A stretch of 64,000 bases of DNA from Burkholderiales bacterium (GCA_025927765.1 JAICKU010000006.1:1-64000), one strand, 5' to 3'. Shown: positions 47,992 through 59,630, counted from the stretch's first letter. Made by a program: numbers and translations. Notes: generated by a model from the sequence alone, not told the origin.

Positions 47992-50685
47992 CTACGCCGA
48001 GAGCTTCGCGAGCAGGGCGTTCGCCTCGTTCTTCTGCTGGTCGTCGCCCTCGTTCAGCACTTCCTGCAGGATCTCGCGCGCGCCGTCGACGTCGCCCATC
48101 TCCTGGTAGGCCTTGGCGAGATCGAGCTTGGTCGCCGCGTCGTGCCACTGGCCGTCGATCACCGAAGGCGACCCTTCGTCGTTGGCCGGGCGATCGCTGT
48201 CGAACGACAGGTCGAGCTTGTCGAGATCGAGCGACGGAGCCCGCGACGCGGCCGCGGCACCGACGGTGGCGAGCGACGGCTCGAGCGCCGGCGCAAGCTT
48301 CGGCTCCGGGCGCTTCAGCGGCGCCGGCTTCTCGGCGTCGTCGAGATGGAAATCGAGGTCGAAACGCGGCTGCTCCGCCGGCGTGTCGACCCGCGTGGTG
48401 AGTTCCTTCGCGATGTCCGCGAACGGGTCGTGCGGCGGCGCTTCGGATTGCGCCGCCGGCGCGGAATGCGGATCACCGATCGCGGCCAGATCGTCGTGCG
48501 GAAGTTCGACGTGGAATTCCGGAATGTGCGGCGCGGCCGGCGCGGGCTCGTGGCGCGCCGCTTCGGCGGCGGCGACGGCCGCGATCGGCGTGCTGGGACT
48601 GCGGGCGAGCGCGTTCTCGGCGCCGGCGAGAATGTCCGCCGCCGACTTCACCGTCGCCGATTGCGGAGCGATCGAGATGTCGCCTTCGCTGAATGCCGGC
48701 GCCGCATGCAGCGCAGAGGGCGGCACGGGCACCGGCTTGGCGGACGGCGCGGCCGCTTCGAGCGCGGCCGGCGCCGGCGCGGCGGCTGCATCCTGGAACA
48801 TCGGGTTGTTCGGGTCGAGCTGGCGCCCGAGCGTCACCGCCTTGTGCCAGACGTCGCCCTGGCCGTGGCTCACGGCGAACAACTCGGAAGCCACCGTTTC
48901 GAACGCCTGCGGCTTGTTGTGCTGCGAGTGGATCTCGAGGAGCTTCAGGTAGATCTCCTGGCGCTGCGGATCCTTCTTCAGCGCGTCCTTCAGGATCTCC
49001 TCGGCCTGCGCATCGCGGCCGTAGGCGAGGTACACCTCCGCTTCGGCGATCGGGTCGACTTCGTCCGTGTCGATGTTGCCGAGGCCCTCGCGGCTGAAGT
49101 CGCTCGCGAGCGAGTTCTCGCCGGTGTTGACGACGCCGCCGCCGGTGGAGCCGAAGACGGTGTTCGTCTTGATGTCGGTGCCCGAGATGATGCTGTCCTC
49201 GAACTTCGTGCCCTTGCGGCGGCGCGCCGCGATCAGCCCGGCGATGCCGCCGAGGATCGCAAGCGCGGCGACGCCGAGCGCCCAGTTGGGCGTACTCGAG
49301 AAGAGGTCGGCGAAGAAGCCCGGCGGCTCGGACTTCGGTGCGGCGGGGGGAGCCTTCGGCGGTGCCTTTGCCGGTGCCACCGCGGACGGCGTTGCCGGCT
49401 TCGCCTCGGGCGCCGTTTGCGATGGCGGCTCGGCGGTTGCCGCGGCCGTCGCGCCGGCGCTCGATCCCGCCGTGGCCGCCGCCGGAGCCGCGGCCGGCGC
49501 ATTCGCCGGCGTCGACGCGGCCGGCGCATGCGCGGTCGTTTCGCCGGCCGGCGCCGCTTTGGCGCCCTTCGCGGACTCGGCCTGCGCCTGCAGCTGCGCG
49601 AGTGTCTGGTTCTTGAGCTCGACGGCACGCTGCATCTCGGCGATCGTCCTTTCCAGCGCCGCGATCCGCGTCTGCGCGTCCTTCAGTTGCTGGTCGCGCG
49701 CAATCGCGTCCTCGGCGGCGCCACCGCCTTTGCCGGTGCCGGCTTCACGCGACACGCGCAGCTTGTCGGAACCGGGCGCCGCGGCGGGCGTCCGGTCCTC
49801 GACCGCGGCGCCGATGCGCCCGCTCGCCTCGCGCGAGCCGCCGCCCGCGGCTTCGGGCGCCGCAGCCGCGACGCGGTCGCGATAGTTGCGCCAGTCGCTG
49901 GCTTGCATGCGCACGAGTTTCGTCGCGTCGGGCGGCGACGTCGCCTGCGTATCGGCGGCGCTCGGGATCGTCAGGATCGAGCCGGCACGCAGCCGGTTCA
50001 TGTTGCTGCCTTCGAAGGCCGCCTGGTTGCGGTTGAAGAGCGCCGCGAGCATCTGCTCGAGCGTCGCATCGGCCGGCTTGTACTGCGTCGCGATCTTCTG
50101 CAGCGTGTCGCCGCGGTGCACGGTGTACTGTTCGCCGGCGGCGCCGGGAGCCCCCGACGTCGCACTCGGGACGGTGGGCGCGGCGACCGAGGTTGGCGCC
50201 GGCGCCCGCTGCGCCGGTGCCGCGGTGGTGCGGGCCGGCGTGCCGGCACGCGCGGGCGTCACGGGCTCGGTGGGCGCCGCCATCTGAACGCCGGGCGGGT
50301 CGAGCAGGAACGTGTATTCGCGCACGACGCGTCCCGATGCCCAGTCGAGCTCCACCAGCAGGTCGAGGAACGGCTCCTGCACCGGCACCGGCGAGGTGAC
50401 CTTGAGATACGGCGCGCCGCCGGACGTTTCGAGCGATATCCGCGCGCGCGACAGCGTCGACTGATACGTGAGGTTGTTCTGGCGATAGAGGCTCGGGTCG
50501 GCGACCTTGGCGCGAAGCGAATCGAGGTCGTCCTTGGTGACGGACGTGAGGTCGATGCGGGCCGAGAGCGGCTGCCCGAGGGCCGAGTCGACCGTGAGCT
50601 TGCCGAGCCCGAGCGCGAGGGCATGACCGTTCAAGGCCAGCGCGCCCGCGAGCAGGCTGTAGGTGAAGAGGGGTTTTGCGCGCAT
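47992..50685 (-). CDS. fimV: FimV/HubP-family pole-organising protein
   Basis: 897 aa. Signal peptide MRAKPLFTYSLLAGALALNGHALA precedes the periplasmic FimV N-domain (LGKLTVDSALGQPLSARIDLTSVTKDDLDSLRAKVADPSLY). A LysM peptidoglycan-binding module follows (YTVHRGDTLQKIATQY ... NRLRAGSILTIPS), then a coiled coil (RIAALERTIAEMQRAVELKNQTLAQLQAQAE), an Ala/Pro linker, one membrane helix (WALGVAALAILGGIAGLIAA), a TPR block and the C-terminal KLDLAKAYQEMGDVDGAREILQEVL domain. HubP relatives organise the cell pole for type IV pili and chemotaxis. ATG 50685. Confidence 0.93.
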   Translation of the reverse strand: MRAKPLFTYSLLAGALALNGHALALGLGKLTVDSALGQPLSARIDLTSVTKDDLDSLRAKVADPSLYRQNNLTYQSTLSRARISLETSGGAPYLKVTSPVPVQEPFLDLLVELDWASGRVVREYTFLLDPPGVQMAAPTEPVTPARAGTPARTTAAPAQRAPAPTSVAAPTVPSATSGAPGAAGEQYTVHRGDTLQKIATQYKPADATLEQMLAALFNRNQAAFEGSNMNRLRAGSILTIPSAADTQATSPPDATKLVRMQASDWRNYRDRVAAAAPEAAGGGSREASGRIGAAVEDRTPAAAPGSDKLRVSREAGTGKGGGAAEDAIARDQQLKDAQTRIAALERTIAEMQRAVELKNQTLAQLQAQAESAKGAKAAPAGETTAHAPAASTPANAPAAAPAAATAGSSAGATAAATAEPPSQTAPEAKPATPSAVAPAKAPPKAPPAAPKSEPPGFFADLFSSTPNWALGVAALAILGGIAGLIAARRRKGTKFEDSIISGTDIKTNTVFGSTGGGVVNTGENSLASDFSREGLGNIDTDEVDPIAEAEVYLAYGRDAQAEEILKDALKKDPQRQEIYLKLLEIHSQHNKPQAFETVASELFAVSHGQGDVWHKAVTLGRQLDPNNPMFQDAAAAPAPAALEAAAPSAKPVPVPPSALHAAPAFSEGDISIAPQSATVKSAADILAGAENALARSPSTPIAAVAAAEAARHEPAPAAPHIPEFHVELPHDDLAAIGDPHSAPAAQSEAPPHDPFADIAKELTTRVDTPAEQPRFDLDFHLDDAEKPAPLKRPEPKLAPALEPSLATVGAAAASRAPSLDLDKLDLSFDSDRPANDEGSPSVIDGQWHDAATKLDLAKAYQEMGDVDGAREILQEVLNEGDDQQKNEANALLAKLSA

Positions 50686-51000
50686 GCCTGCCTCTGAAGG
50701 GTTGGCTGTGGAGCCCGCGGCTAAATTAACATCCCGCTTGGGGGGCCGCAAGGTAAACCACGGTATTAGATGGAGTTTTCGGCGTCGTGCACCGTGACCT
50801 GCAACACAGGTTCATGCCGCTGTGCTAAGCGGCCGCAACCAGTAGCGGAGAGCACATTTCGGACCACCAGCCGTGGTGGCCGGCGCGTCGGGCGCGACTG
50901 TTGCATTCGCATCGCCACCCGACATTCGGCGGATGAAGCGCACGGGCATGGCGGCCGCGTCGACCTGCATAAAGCTGTACGAAATACGGCGCGACGACCG
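50686..51000. other. 315-bp fimV-asd intergenic region
   Basis: No supported gene. It must carry the fimV promoter (fimV is transcribed away from asd on the minus strand after it). The sequence is GC-rich with a local AT step (AAATTAACATC at 50720s) that could be a promoter element. No clear terminator, riboswitch or conserved repeat was recognised. Confidence 0.3.
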
Positions 51001-52122
51001 TCAGGCGGGGACCGGCACCTTCTGGACGATCCGCAGCATCCGGCGCAACGGTTCGGCGGCACCCCACAGCAACTGGTCGCCGCAGGTGAACGCCGCGAGG
51101 TGATCACCGCCCATCGCCAGCTTGCGCAGGCGGCCGACCGGTACCTCGAGCTTGCCGGTCACCGCGGCGGGCGTCAGCGAGCGCATGCTCGCGTCGCGGT
51201 CGTTCGGGATCACGCGCACCCATTCATGCGCCGAGGCGAGAAGACGCTCGATCTCTTGGAGCGGCACGTCGCGCGTCAGCTTGATGGTCATCGCCTGCGA
51301 GTGGCAGCGCATCGCGCCGACGCGTACGCAGATCGACTCGACGGGGATGGTGCCGCTCGAGAAGCCCAGGATCTTGTTCGTCTCGGCGCCGCCCTTCCAC
51401 TCCTCGCGGCTCATGCCGTTGCCGAGGTCCTTGTCGATCCACGGGATCAGGCTGCCCGCCAGCGGCACCCCGAAGTGCTCGGTCGGGAAACGCTCGTCGC
51501 GCAGGATGCCGGCCACTTCGCGATCGATGTCGAGGATCGACGACGACGGATCGCCGAGCAGCGCCTTCGCCGCGAGGTGCGCCTCGCCCATCTGCTGCAG
51601 CAGCTCGCGCATGTTGGCTGCACCCGCACCCGACGCGGCCTGGTACGTCATGCACGTCATCCACTCGACGAGACCCTGCCGGAACAGGCCGGCGAGCGCC
51701 ATCAGCATCAGGCTGACCGTGCAGTTGCCGCCGATGAAGTTCCTGACGCCGTTGTCGAGCGCCGTGTCGATCACGCTGCGATTGACCGGATCGAGCACGA
51801 TCACCGCGTCGTCGTGCATGCGCAGCGTGGACGCGGCGTCGATCCAGTAGCCGTCGAAGCCCGCATCGCGAAGCTTCGGGTACATCGCGCTCGTCCAGTC
51901 GCCGCCCTGGCAGGTGACGATCGCATCGAGGCCGCGGAACGGGGCGGCGTCGTTCGCGTTGCGAAGCGTGCCCGCGCCCTTCGCGAAGGCCGGCGCCTTG
52001 CCGCCGGCGCTCGACGTCGAGAAGAAGACCGGCTCGATCGTCTCGAAGTCGCCTTCCTGCTGCATGCGCTGCATCAGCACCGAGCCGACCATGCCGCGCC
52101 AACCCACGAATCCCACTTGCAT
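51001..52122 (-). CDS. asd: Aspartate-semialdehyde dehydrogenase
   Basis: 373 aa. Reduces aspartyl phosphate to the semialdehyde for Lys, Met, Thr and DAP synthesis. The NADP loop is [18 protein letters not shown], the active-site Cys is in [16 protein letters not shown] and the catalytic His region is [18 protein letters not shown]. Gram-negative-type enzyme with ATG at 52122. The 169-nt spacer to leuB has an open reading extension of no recognised meaning. Between leuB and fimV in the conserved cluster. Confidence 0.96.
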   Translation of the reverse strand: MQVGFVGWRGMVGSVLMQRMQQEGDFETIEPVFFSTSSAGGKAPAFAKGAGTLRNANDAAPFRGLDAIVTCQGGDWTSAMYPKLRDAGFDGYWIDAASTLRMHDDAVIVLDPVNRSVIDTALDNGVRNFIGGNCTVSLMLMALAGLFRQGLVEWMTCMTYQAASGAGAANMRELLQQMGEAHLAAKALLGDPSSSILDIDREVAGILRDERFPTEHFGVPLAGSLIPWIDKDLGNGMSREEWKGGAETNKILGFSSGTIPVESICVRVGAMRCHSQAMTIKLTRDVPLQEIERLLASAHEWVRVIPNDRDASMRSLTPAAVTGKLEVPVGRLRKLAMGGDHLAAFTCGDQLLWGAAEPLRRMLRIVQKVPVPA

Positions 52123-52291
52123 CACGATTCCCTGTCCTTCCCGGTCACGCCGTTTCGTTGCCGTGGCCGCTTGCTTTCGCGGGCCGCGCCGAGCGTGGCC
52201 GCCTGCGCGCGCGACGCGGAAAACGTACGCGCGATCGCTTCCGCATCGCGCTCTTCGATGCTTCGCACGACGATGGGCTTGCGCTCGGCAC

Positions 52292-53365
52292 CTATGCGTT
52301 CCGAAGCGCCGCCGCGACTGCTTCGCCCATCCTTCGCGTGCCCACGACGCGCTCGCCGGTGGCCGCGATGTCCGGCGTGCGCAGGCCCTCGTGCAAGGCT
52401 GCGCGCACCGCCTGCTCGATCCGCTGCGCGACATCCTCGCGCGCGAACGTGTGCCGGAACATCATCGCCAGCGACAGGATCGTCGCGAGCGGATTGGCGC
52501 GGTCCTGGCCGGCGATGTCGGGCGCCGACCCGTGGATCGGCTCGTACAGGCCCTTGGCGTTCGCGTCGAGCGACGCCGAGGGCAGCATGCCGATCGAGCC
52601 GGCGAGCATCGACGCTTCGTCGGAGAGGATGTCGCCGAACAGGTTGCCGGTGACGATCACGTCGAAGCTCCGTGGTGCGCGCACGAGCTGCATCGCCGCG
52701 TTGTCCACGTACATGTGCGACAGCGCGACGTCGGGGTAGTCGCGCGCGACTTCCGTGACGACTTCGCGCCACAGGATCGACGTGTCGAGCACGTTCGCCT
52801 TGTCCACCGACACGAGCTTGCGGCTGCGCTTTCGCGCCGTCTCGAAGCCGACGCGCGCGATGCGCGCGATCTCGCCTTCGGTGTAGCGCATCGTGTCGAA
52901 GCCTTCGCGCTCGCCGTTCCCGGTGCTGCGACGACCGCGCGGCTGGCCGAAATAGATGTCGCCGGTGAGCTCGCGCACGATCACGAGGTCGAGGCCGGCG
53001 ACGACGTCGGGCTTCAGCGTCGACGCGGCCGCGAGCTCGGGATAGAGCAGCGCCGGACGCAGGTTCGCGAACAGGCCGAGCGCCTTGCGAATGCCGAGGA
53101 TGCCCTGCTCGGGGCGCTTGTCGCGCGGCAGCGTGTCGTACTGCGGCCCCCCCACGGCGCCCAGCAACACGGCGTCGGCCGCGCGGGCGAGATCGAGCGT
53201 CGATTCGGGCAGCGGTTCGCCTGCCGTGTCGTAGCCCGCGCCGCCGATCGCGCCGCGCGCACGCTCGATCGGCAGACCCTCGTTGGCGAGCACGTCGAGC
53301 ACGCGCTCGGCTTCGCGCACGATCTCGGGACCGATCCCGTCGCCCGGGAGGATGGCAATCTTCAT
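52292..53365 (-). CDS. leuB: 3-isopropylmalate dehydrogenase
   Basis: 357 aa. Oxidative decarboxylation in leucine synthesis. N-terminal [21 protein letters not shown], substrate Arg-rich helix [22 protein letters not shown], and the metal-binding loop [27 protein letters not shown] together with [21 protein letters not shown] (NAD site). ATG 53365. A palindromic repeat fills the 49-bp gap to leuD. Confidence 0.97.
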   Translation of the reverse strand: MKIAILPGDGIGPEIVREAERVLDVLANEGLPIERARGAIGGAGYDTAGEPLPESTLDLARAADAVLLGAVGGPQYDTLPRDKRPEQGILGIRKALGLFANLRPALLYPELAAASTLKPDVVAGLDLVIVRELTGDIYFGQPRGRRSTGNGEREGFDTMRYTEGEIARIARVGFETARKRSRKLVSVDKANVLDTSILWREVVTEVARDYPDVALSHMYVDNAAMQLVRAPRSFDVIVTGNLFGDILSDEASMLAGSIGMLPSASLDANAKGLYEPIHGSAPDIAGQDRANPLATILSLAMMFRHTFAREDVAQRIEQAVRAALHEGLRTPDIAATGERVVGTRRMGEAVAAALRNA

Positions 53366-53383
53366 CGCGGAGAGGCAGCGTCC

Positions 53384-53412
53384 GCAAAAACAGGGTCGGA
53401 CTCCACTTTTGC
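53384..53412. repeat. 29-bp palindromic repeat, copy 5
   Basis: GCAAAAACAGGGTC, G, GACTCCACTTTTGC. It fills the leuD-leuB spacer, ending 2 nt before the leuD stop codon. Confidence 0.8.
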
Positions 53413-53414
53413 CG

Positions 53415-54050
53415 TCAGAGCCACGGCTGCTCCGCGAGGTGGCGCGCTTCGAACGTCCGGATTTCGTCGGCGTGACGCAGCGTGAGGCCGATGTCGTCCC
53501 AGCCGTTCAGCAGGCATTCCTTGCGAAACGGTTCGACGTCGAACGGGAACGCCACAGCGCCGTCGGCGCTGCGCACCGCTTGCGCGGGCAGGTCGATCGT
53601 CAACGTGTAACCGGGGAACGCGGCGACGTCGGCGAACAGCCGGTCCACGGCCGATTCCGGCAGCACGATCGGCAACAGGCCGTTCTTGAAGCAGTTGTTG
53701 AAGAAGATGTCGGCGTACGAGGGTGCGATCAGCGCGCGAAAGCCGTAGTCGGCGAGCGCCCACGGCGCGTGCTCGCGCGAACTGCCGCAACCGAAGTTGC
53801 GGCGAGCGATGAGGATCGACGCGTCGCGGTAGCGCGGCTGGTTCAGCACGAACTCGGGATTCGGATGGCGGGACGCGGGATCCTGCCCGGGCTCGCCCGG
53901 ATCGGTGTAGCGCCACGCGTCGAACAGGTTCGGCCCGAATCCGGAGCGGCGAATCGACTTCAGGAACTGCTTCGGAATGATCGCGTCGGTGTCGACGTTC
54001 GCGCGGTCGAGCGGCGCGACGATGCCCGAATGAACACGGAACGGTTGCAT
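53415..54050 (-). CDS. leuD: 3-isopropylmalate dehydratase small subunit
   Basis: 211 aa. Pairs with LeuC (aconitase swivel domain). [36 protein letters not shown] opens the chain and [50 protein letters not shown] is the conserved substrate-specificity core. ATG 54050. Between an entericidin gene upstream and leuB downstream. Confidence 0.97.
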   Translation of the reverse strand: MQPFRVHSGIVAPLDRANVDTDAIIPKQFLKSIRRSGFGPNLFDAWRYTDPGEPGQDPASRHPNPEFVLNQPRYRDASILIARRNFGCGSSREHAPWALADYGFRALIAPSYADIFFNNCFKNGLLPIVLPESAVDRLFADVAAFPGYTLTIDLPAQAVRSADGAVAFPFDVEPFRKECLLNGWDDIGLTLRHADEIRTFEARHLAEQPWL

Positions 54051-54077
54051 GACTTCCTTCGACTGAAACGTGCGACG

Positions 54078-54215
54078 CTACTTTGGTTCGTGCCGGTGGG
54101 CGGCCTTCTCGATTGCGTTGCCGGTGGCCTTGGCGTCCTTGCCGACGCCTTCGATCGTGTTGCATCCCGACAGCGCGAAACCTGTGAACGCGAGCAAGGC
54201 AACGATCTTCTTCAT
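54078..54215 (-). CDS. Entericidin-like small lipoprotein (EcnA/EcnB family)
   Basis: 45 aa, too short for many gene callers. MKKIVALLAFTGFALSGC is a lipoprotein signal with lipobox LSGC; NTIEGVGKDAKATGNAIEKAAHRHEPK matches the entericidin pattern NT..G.GKD....G.AI...A. AGGGGAGGG precedes the ATG at 54215. Entericidins are membrane-anchored antidote/lysis peptides in E. coli. Located between leuC and leuD, so it is co-expressed with leucine genes, a location I recall from other betaproteobacteria. Confidence 0.85.
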   Translation of the reverse strand: MKKIVALLAFTGFALSGCNTIEGVGKDAKATGNAIEKAAHRHEPK

Positions 54216-54239
54216 CTCGTGTTCCCTCCCCTGCTGCCG

Positions 54240-55643
54240 TTACGACAGTCGACGAACGTCGACGAAATGCCCGGTGAGCGCCGCGGCGGCGGCCATCGCC
54301 GGACTCACGAGATGCGTGCGGCCGCCCGCGCCCTGGCGGCCTTCGAAATTGCGGTTCGACGTCGACGCGCAGCGCTCGCCCGGCTCGAGCCGGTCGTCGT
54401 TCATCGCGAGGCACATCGAGCATCCCGGCTCGCGCCACTCGAAGCCCGCGTCGCGGAACGTGCGGTCGAGGCCTTCGGCTTCGGCCTGCGCCTTCACGAG
54501 TCCCGAGCCCGGCACCACCATCGCGAGGCGCACGTTCGCCGCCACGCGGCGCCCGCGCACGACGTTTGCCGCCTCGCGCAGATCCTCGATCCGCGAATTC
54601 GTGCACGAACCGATGAACACCTTGTCGATGCGGATGTCGGCGATGGGCACGTTCGGCTCGAGACCCATGTATTCGAGCGCACGCGCCATGCCTTCGCGGC
54701 GTGCAGCGTCGCGCTCGCGGTCGGGATCGGGCACGCGCGCGTCGATCGGCGCCACCATTTCCGGCGACGTGCCCCACGTGACCTGCGGCGCGACCGTCGA
54801 TGCGTCGATCACGTGCGTCGTATCGAATGCAGCACCCGCATCGCTCACGAGCGTGCGCCAGTACGCGACGGCGCGGTCCCACGTGTCGCCCTTCGGCGCA
54901 TACCGCCGGCCTTCGAGATAGGCGCGCGTCGTGTCGTCGAACGCGATCATGCCGGCACGCGCGCCCGCCTCGATCGCCATGTTGCACACAGTCATCCGCC
55001 CTTCCATCGACAGCGCACGGATCGCCTCGCCGCCGAACTCGATCGCGTGACCGGTGCCACCGGCGGTACCGATGCGGCCGATGATCGCGAGCACGAGGTC
55101 CTTCGCCGTGACGCCGGGCGCCAGGCGGCCGTCGACGCGGATCAGCATCGACTTCGCCTTCCTGGTGATGAGGCACTGGGTCGCGAGCACGTGCTCGACT
55201 TCCGAGGTGCCGATGCCGAACGCGAGCGCCGCGAAGGCGCCGTGCGTGCTCGTGTGCGAATCGCCGCACACGACCGTCATGCCGGGCAGCGTCGCGCCGT
55301 TCTCGGGGCCGATCACGTGCACGATGCCTTGCCTGCGATCGCGGAACGGGAAGTAGGCCTTCGCGCCATAGCGGCCGATGTTTTCGTCGAGCGCTTCCAC
55401 CTGGGTTCGCGAGATCGGGTCGCGGATGCCCTCGTCCCAGTGCGTCGTCGGCGTGTTGTGATCGGCGGTCGCGACGATCGACTCGGTGCGCCACGGCGTG
55501 CGGCCGGCGAGGCGCAAGCCTTCGTACGCCTGCGGGCTCGTCACTTCATGGATCAGGTGCCGATCCACGTACATCAGCGCCATGCCGCCCGCCTCTTCGC
55601 GAACGAGGTGACTGTCCCAAAGCTTGTCGTAGAGCGTGCGCAT
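54240..55643 (-). CDS. leuC: 3-isopropylmalate dehydratase large subunit
   Basis: 467 aa. Aconitase-family 4Fe-4S enzyme isomerising isopropylmalate. The cluster cysteines sit in GSCTNSR ([18 protein letters not shown]) and [42 protein letters not shown] and [21 protein letters not shown] are family blocks. ATG 55643 (an alternative in-frame start lies four codons upstream). First leu gene on the minus strand in this window; leuA is not in sight. Confidence 0.97.
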   Translation of the reverse strand: MRTLYDKLWDSHLVREEAGGMALMYVDRHLIHEVTSPQAYEGLRLAGRTPWRTESIVATADHNTPTTHWDEGIRDPISRTQVEALDENIGRYGAKAYFPFRDRRQGIVHVIGPENGATLPGMTVVCGDSHTSTHGAFAALAFGIGTSEVEHVLATQCLITRKAKSMLIRVDGRLAPGVTAKDLVLAIIGRIGTAGGTGHAIEFGGEAIRALSMEGRMTVCNMAIEAGARAGMIAFDDTTRAYLEGRRYAPKGDTWDRAVAYWRTLVSDAGAAFDTTHVIDASTVAPQVTWGTSPEMVAPIDARVPDPDRERDAARREGMARALEYMGLEPNVPIADIRIDKVFIGSCTNSRIEDLREAANVVRGRRVAANVRLAMVVPGSGLVKAQAEAEGLDRTFRDAGFEWREPGCSMCLAMNDDRLEPGERCASTSNRNFEGRQGAGGRTHLVSPAMAAAAALTGHFVDVRRLS

Positions 55644-55749
55644 GATGCAATGCAATGCCGGATGCTGACGAACCCCGTATTTTAGCCCTTCATCGGGGCT
55701 GGCGCGTGCCTTGCTTTATTGCGCCGCGACAACGTCGCCCATCGCCCGC

Positions 55750-56646
55750 ATGTCGCTCCGCCCGTCCGCCGAAGCACGCCTCGTCGCCACCTTCGCGGCG
55801 ACCGTTCTCGCCCTCGTCGTCGTCGCGTGGCTCGTCGTCACGAGCGCGGAAGCCTGGAGCGCGCACGACGAAGCACTGCGCGGCGCACTCGCGCGCGAGC
55901 CTGTGTTGTCGCGACTGTCGACGACAACCGCCGACGCAACGCGCACGCCGTTGACGGTGCGCGTCGACGCGATGCTCGCGCCCGCCGTGCGCGCGCATGG
56001 CGTGGTGCAGCGCGATGCCGAACGCCTGCGCTCGCTCGGCGCCGTCTTCGCGGCGCTCGTCGTCGTCATGATCGCAGTCGGGCTCGCGCTGTGGCAGCGG
56101 ATGGCGAGCGAGCGACGCCGGCTGGAATCGGAGCTCGCCAGCGAGTGTACGCACGACGCGCTGACGGCCCTTCCGAACGCGCGCTTCTTCTCCGAATGGC
56201 TCGCATTCGCGATCGCGAACGCCCGGCGCGAAGGGTCCCACGTCGGCGTGCTGTTCATCGACATCGCGGGCTGCGCTGCCGTGGCGGAGCATCACGGCGG
56301 CCCGGCGGCGGAGGCGCTGCTGGTCGAGATCGCGCGGCGCTTCCGCGCATCGGCGCGGGACGGCGACGTGTTCGCCCGTCTCGGCGCGGGCGAATTCGCG
56401 CTGGCGACGTCCAACGCAAGCGATGTGCGCGAACTCGCGATGATCGCGCAACGTCTGCGCGACGTGCTGAACGATCCGGCGCAGCCGCCGCTCGCCGATA
56501 CGCCGATCGGCACGTCGATAGGCCTCGCGTTCTTTCCCGAGGACGCCGATGACTCGGCCGGCGTGATGGCCGCCGCGAACGCCGCAATGTACGCGGCACG
56601 GCGCGCCGGGCGTCATCACGTGGCGTTCAACGCCCTCGCCGCATAG
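55750..56646 (+). CDS. Membrane protein with a degenerate GGDEF domain
   Basis: 298 aa. Two hydrophobic segments (LVATFAATVLALVVVAWLVV and LGAVFAALVVVMIAVGLALW) bracket a short periplasmic part of about 55 residues. A C-terminal GGDEF domain follows: THDALTALPNARFFSEWL, HVGVLFIDIAGCAAVAEHHGG and RDGDVFARLGAGEFALA. The active-site motif is GAGEF in place of GGDEF, so cyclase activity is probably lost, but the I-site RxxD (RDGD) five residues before it is kept. That suggests a c-di-GMP-binding effector. The ATG at 55750 is chosen; another in-frame ATG lies at 55711. Ends against a palindromic repeat shared with convergent oppF. Confidence 0.85.
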   Translation: MSLRPSAEARLVATFAATVLALVVVAWLVVTSAEAWSAHDEALRGALAREPVLSRLSTTTADATRTPLTVRVDAMLAPAVRAHGVVQRDAERLRSLGAVFAALVVVMIAVGLALWQRMASERRRLESELASECTHDALTALPNARFFSEWLAFAIANARREGSHVGVLFIDIAGCAAVAEHHGGPAAEALLVEIARRFRASARDGDVFARLGAGEFALATSNASDVRELAMIAQRLRDVLNDPAQPPLADTPIGTSIGLAFFPEDADDSAGVMAAANAAMYAARRAGRHHVAFNALAA

Positions 56647-56675
56647 GCAAAAGCAGCGTCTGACCCTACTTTTGC
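56647..56675. repeat. 29-bp palindromic repeat, copy 6, between two converging stops
   Basis: GCAAAAGCAGCGTC, T, GACCCTACTTTTGC. It starts one base after the TAG of the GGDEF gene and, on the minus strand, its CAA AAG TAG supplies the last codons and stop of oppF. Confidence 0.85.
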
Positions 56676-57732
56676 GGGATGCGGTCCTCCTCCACCGCGT
56701 GGCACGCGACGAGCGCGTCCTCCGCCTGCGCGTCGGCACGCAGCGCTGGAATTTCCGTCCGGCAGCGGTCGTTGGCGAACGGGCATCGCGGATGAAACGC
56801 ACAGCCCGACGGCGGCGACAGCGGATTCGGCACTTCCCCCGCGACCGGCGTGCGCGCCTTGCCGCTCATCGCGATGTCGGGAATCGCGTCGAGCAGCATG
56901 CGTGTATAGGGATGCCGCGGATGCGCGAACAGCGTGCGCTTGTCCGCGAGCTCGACGATGCGCCCGAGGTACATCACGCCGACGCGATCGGCGACGTGAT
57001 GCACGACGGCGAGGTTGTGCGAAATGAAGAGGTACGTGAGGCCGAGCCGCTGCTGCAGTTCGCGCATCAGGTTCAGCACCTGCGCCTGCACGGAGACGTC
57101 GAGCGCCGACGTCGGCTCGTCGCACACGAGGAACTCCGCTTCGCTCGCGAGCGCCCGCGCGATCGAGATCCGCTGCCGCTGGCCGCCGGAAAACTGGTGC
57201 GGATACTTCTGGCCGTCCGCCGGCGCGAGCCCCACCTGCGTCAGCAGTTCGCCGATGCGCGCGGCGACGGCGTGCCGCCCGCGGGCGAGTCGCTGCGCAC
57301 GAATCGGCTCGGCGACGATGTCGGCGACGCGCCAGCGCGGATTCAGGCTGGCGTACGGATCCTGGAAGATCATCTGCAGCTTGCGGCGCAGCGTGCGATC
57401 GCCGCGTCCCGACGCGAGGGTGGCGATATCGACGCCGTCGTAGGTAATCGAGCCCGACGTGAGCCGGTACAGCCCGACGATCAGGCGGGCGACCGTGGAC
57501 TTGCCGCATCCCGATTCGCCGACGAGGCCCAGCGTTTCGCCGCGCCTGATGCAGAAGCTCACGTCCTCGACCGCGTGCAGCAGCGCGCGCGGCGCGCGGC
57601 CCAGCACGCGCGTCAGCCACGGCGGCGACACGTCGAACACCTTCGTCGCGTGCGACACCTGCAGCAGCGGCATCTTGGCCGCCGGCCGTGCTTCGCTGCG
57701 CGCCGGCTCGGCACTCGTCTCCGCGAGCACCT

Positions 57733-57736
<4 letters not shown>
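56666..57736 (-). CDS. oppF: Oligopeptide ABC transporter ATP-binding protein OppF-like
   Basis: 356 aa. Walker A GLVGESGCGKSTVAR, the family-specific MIFQDPYASLNPR, signature HQFSGGQRQRISIARALA and Walker B EFLVCDEPTSALDVSVQAQV. The C-terminal peptide-importer cysteine cluster is FHPRCPFANDRCRTEIP, as in OppD/OppF where it may hold an Fe-S cluster. GTG 57736 overlaps the oppD stop (GTGA). Last gene of the operon; its stop comes from a repeat. Confidence 0.92.
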
Positions 57737-58703
<967 letters not shown>

Positions 58704-58707
<4 letters not shown>

Positions 58708-59630
58708 GTCCGCAGCCTCGGGTTGAGCGCATCGCGCAACCAGTCGCCGAGCAGGTTGATCGCGAGCACCATCACCACGAGCGCGATGCCGGGAAAAAGC
58801 GTCACCCACCATTCGCCGGAGAACAGGAAGTCGTTGCCGATGCGGATCAGCGTGCCCAGCGACGGCTGCGTCGGCGGCACGCCGACGCCGAGGAACGACA
58901 GCGTGGCCTCGGTGATGATCGCGGTCGCGATGTGGATCGTCGCGATCACGAGCACCGGGCCGAGCACGTTCGGCAACACGTGCCGTGCCATGATCGCGAG
59001 CGGGTGGATGCCGAAGAGGCGCGCCGCCTGCACGTATTCCTTGTTCTTCTCGACGAGCGTCGTGCCGCGCACCGTGCGCGCGTACTGCACCCAGCCGGAT
59101 ACGCCGATCGACAGCACCAGCACGTAGAACGCGAGGCTCTCGTGCGACCGCGGCAGCAGCGCGCGGGCGAGCCCGTCGACGAGTAGCGCGATCAGGATCG
59201 CCGGGAACGAGAGCTGAACGTCGGCGACGCGCATGATGAACGCGTCGATGCTCCCGCCGACGTAGCCCGCGATCAGGCCAAGCGCAACCCCGAGGACCAT
59301 CGAGAACAGCACCGATGCGATGCCGACGGCGAGCGAAATGCGCGCGCCGAACAGGATCGTCGAGAGAATGTCGCGCCCCTGGTCGTCGGTGCCGAGCGGG
59401 AAGCTCGGATCGCCGCCCGGCAGCCACATCGGCGGCTTCAGCGAGTTCGACAGGTCGAGCTGCGACAGGTCGAACGGATTGTGCGGCGCGACCCACGGCG
59501 CGAACACGGCACTGCCGACGAACAGCACGAACACGATCGCGGCGACGATCGCATACGGTGAATGACGGAAGCTGTACGCGACGTCGCTGTCCCACGACAA
59601 CCGCAGCGCCGCCACGAGCCGTGCATTCAT
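58704..59630 (-). CDS. oppC: Oligopeptide ABC transporter permease OppC-like
   Basis: 308 aa, six predicted helices. The N-terminal tail segment PHNPFDLSQLDLSNSLKPPMWLPGGDPSFPLGTDDQGRDILSTILFGARISLAVG is typical of OppC/DppC. The EAA loop VQAARLFGIHPLAIMARHVLPNVLGPVLV contacts the ATPase. ATG at 59630. Confidence 0.93.

Noticed and set aside
47275..50697. 1140-aa plus-strand ORF opposite fimV and truA
   Set aside because: Composed mostly of Arg/Gly/Leu from reverse reading of GC-rich codons; fimV and truA are clear on the minus strand.
50825..51067. 80-aa minus-strand ORF between fimV and asd
   Set aside because: No ribosome site, no similarity to any family I know, overlaps the end of asd.
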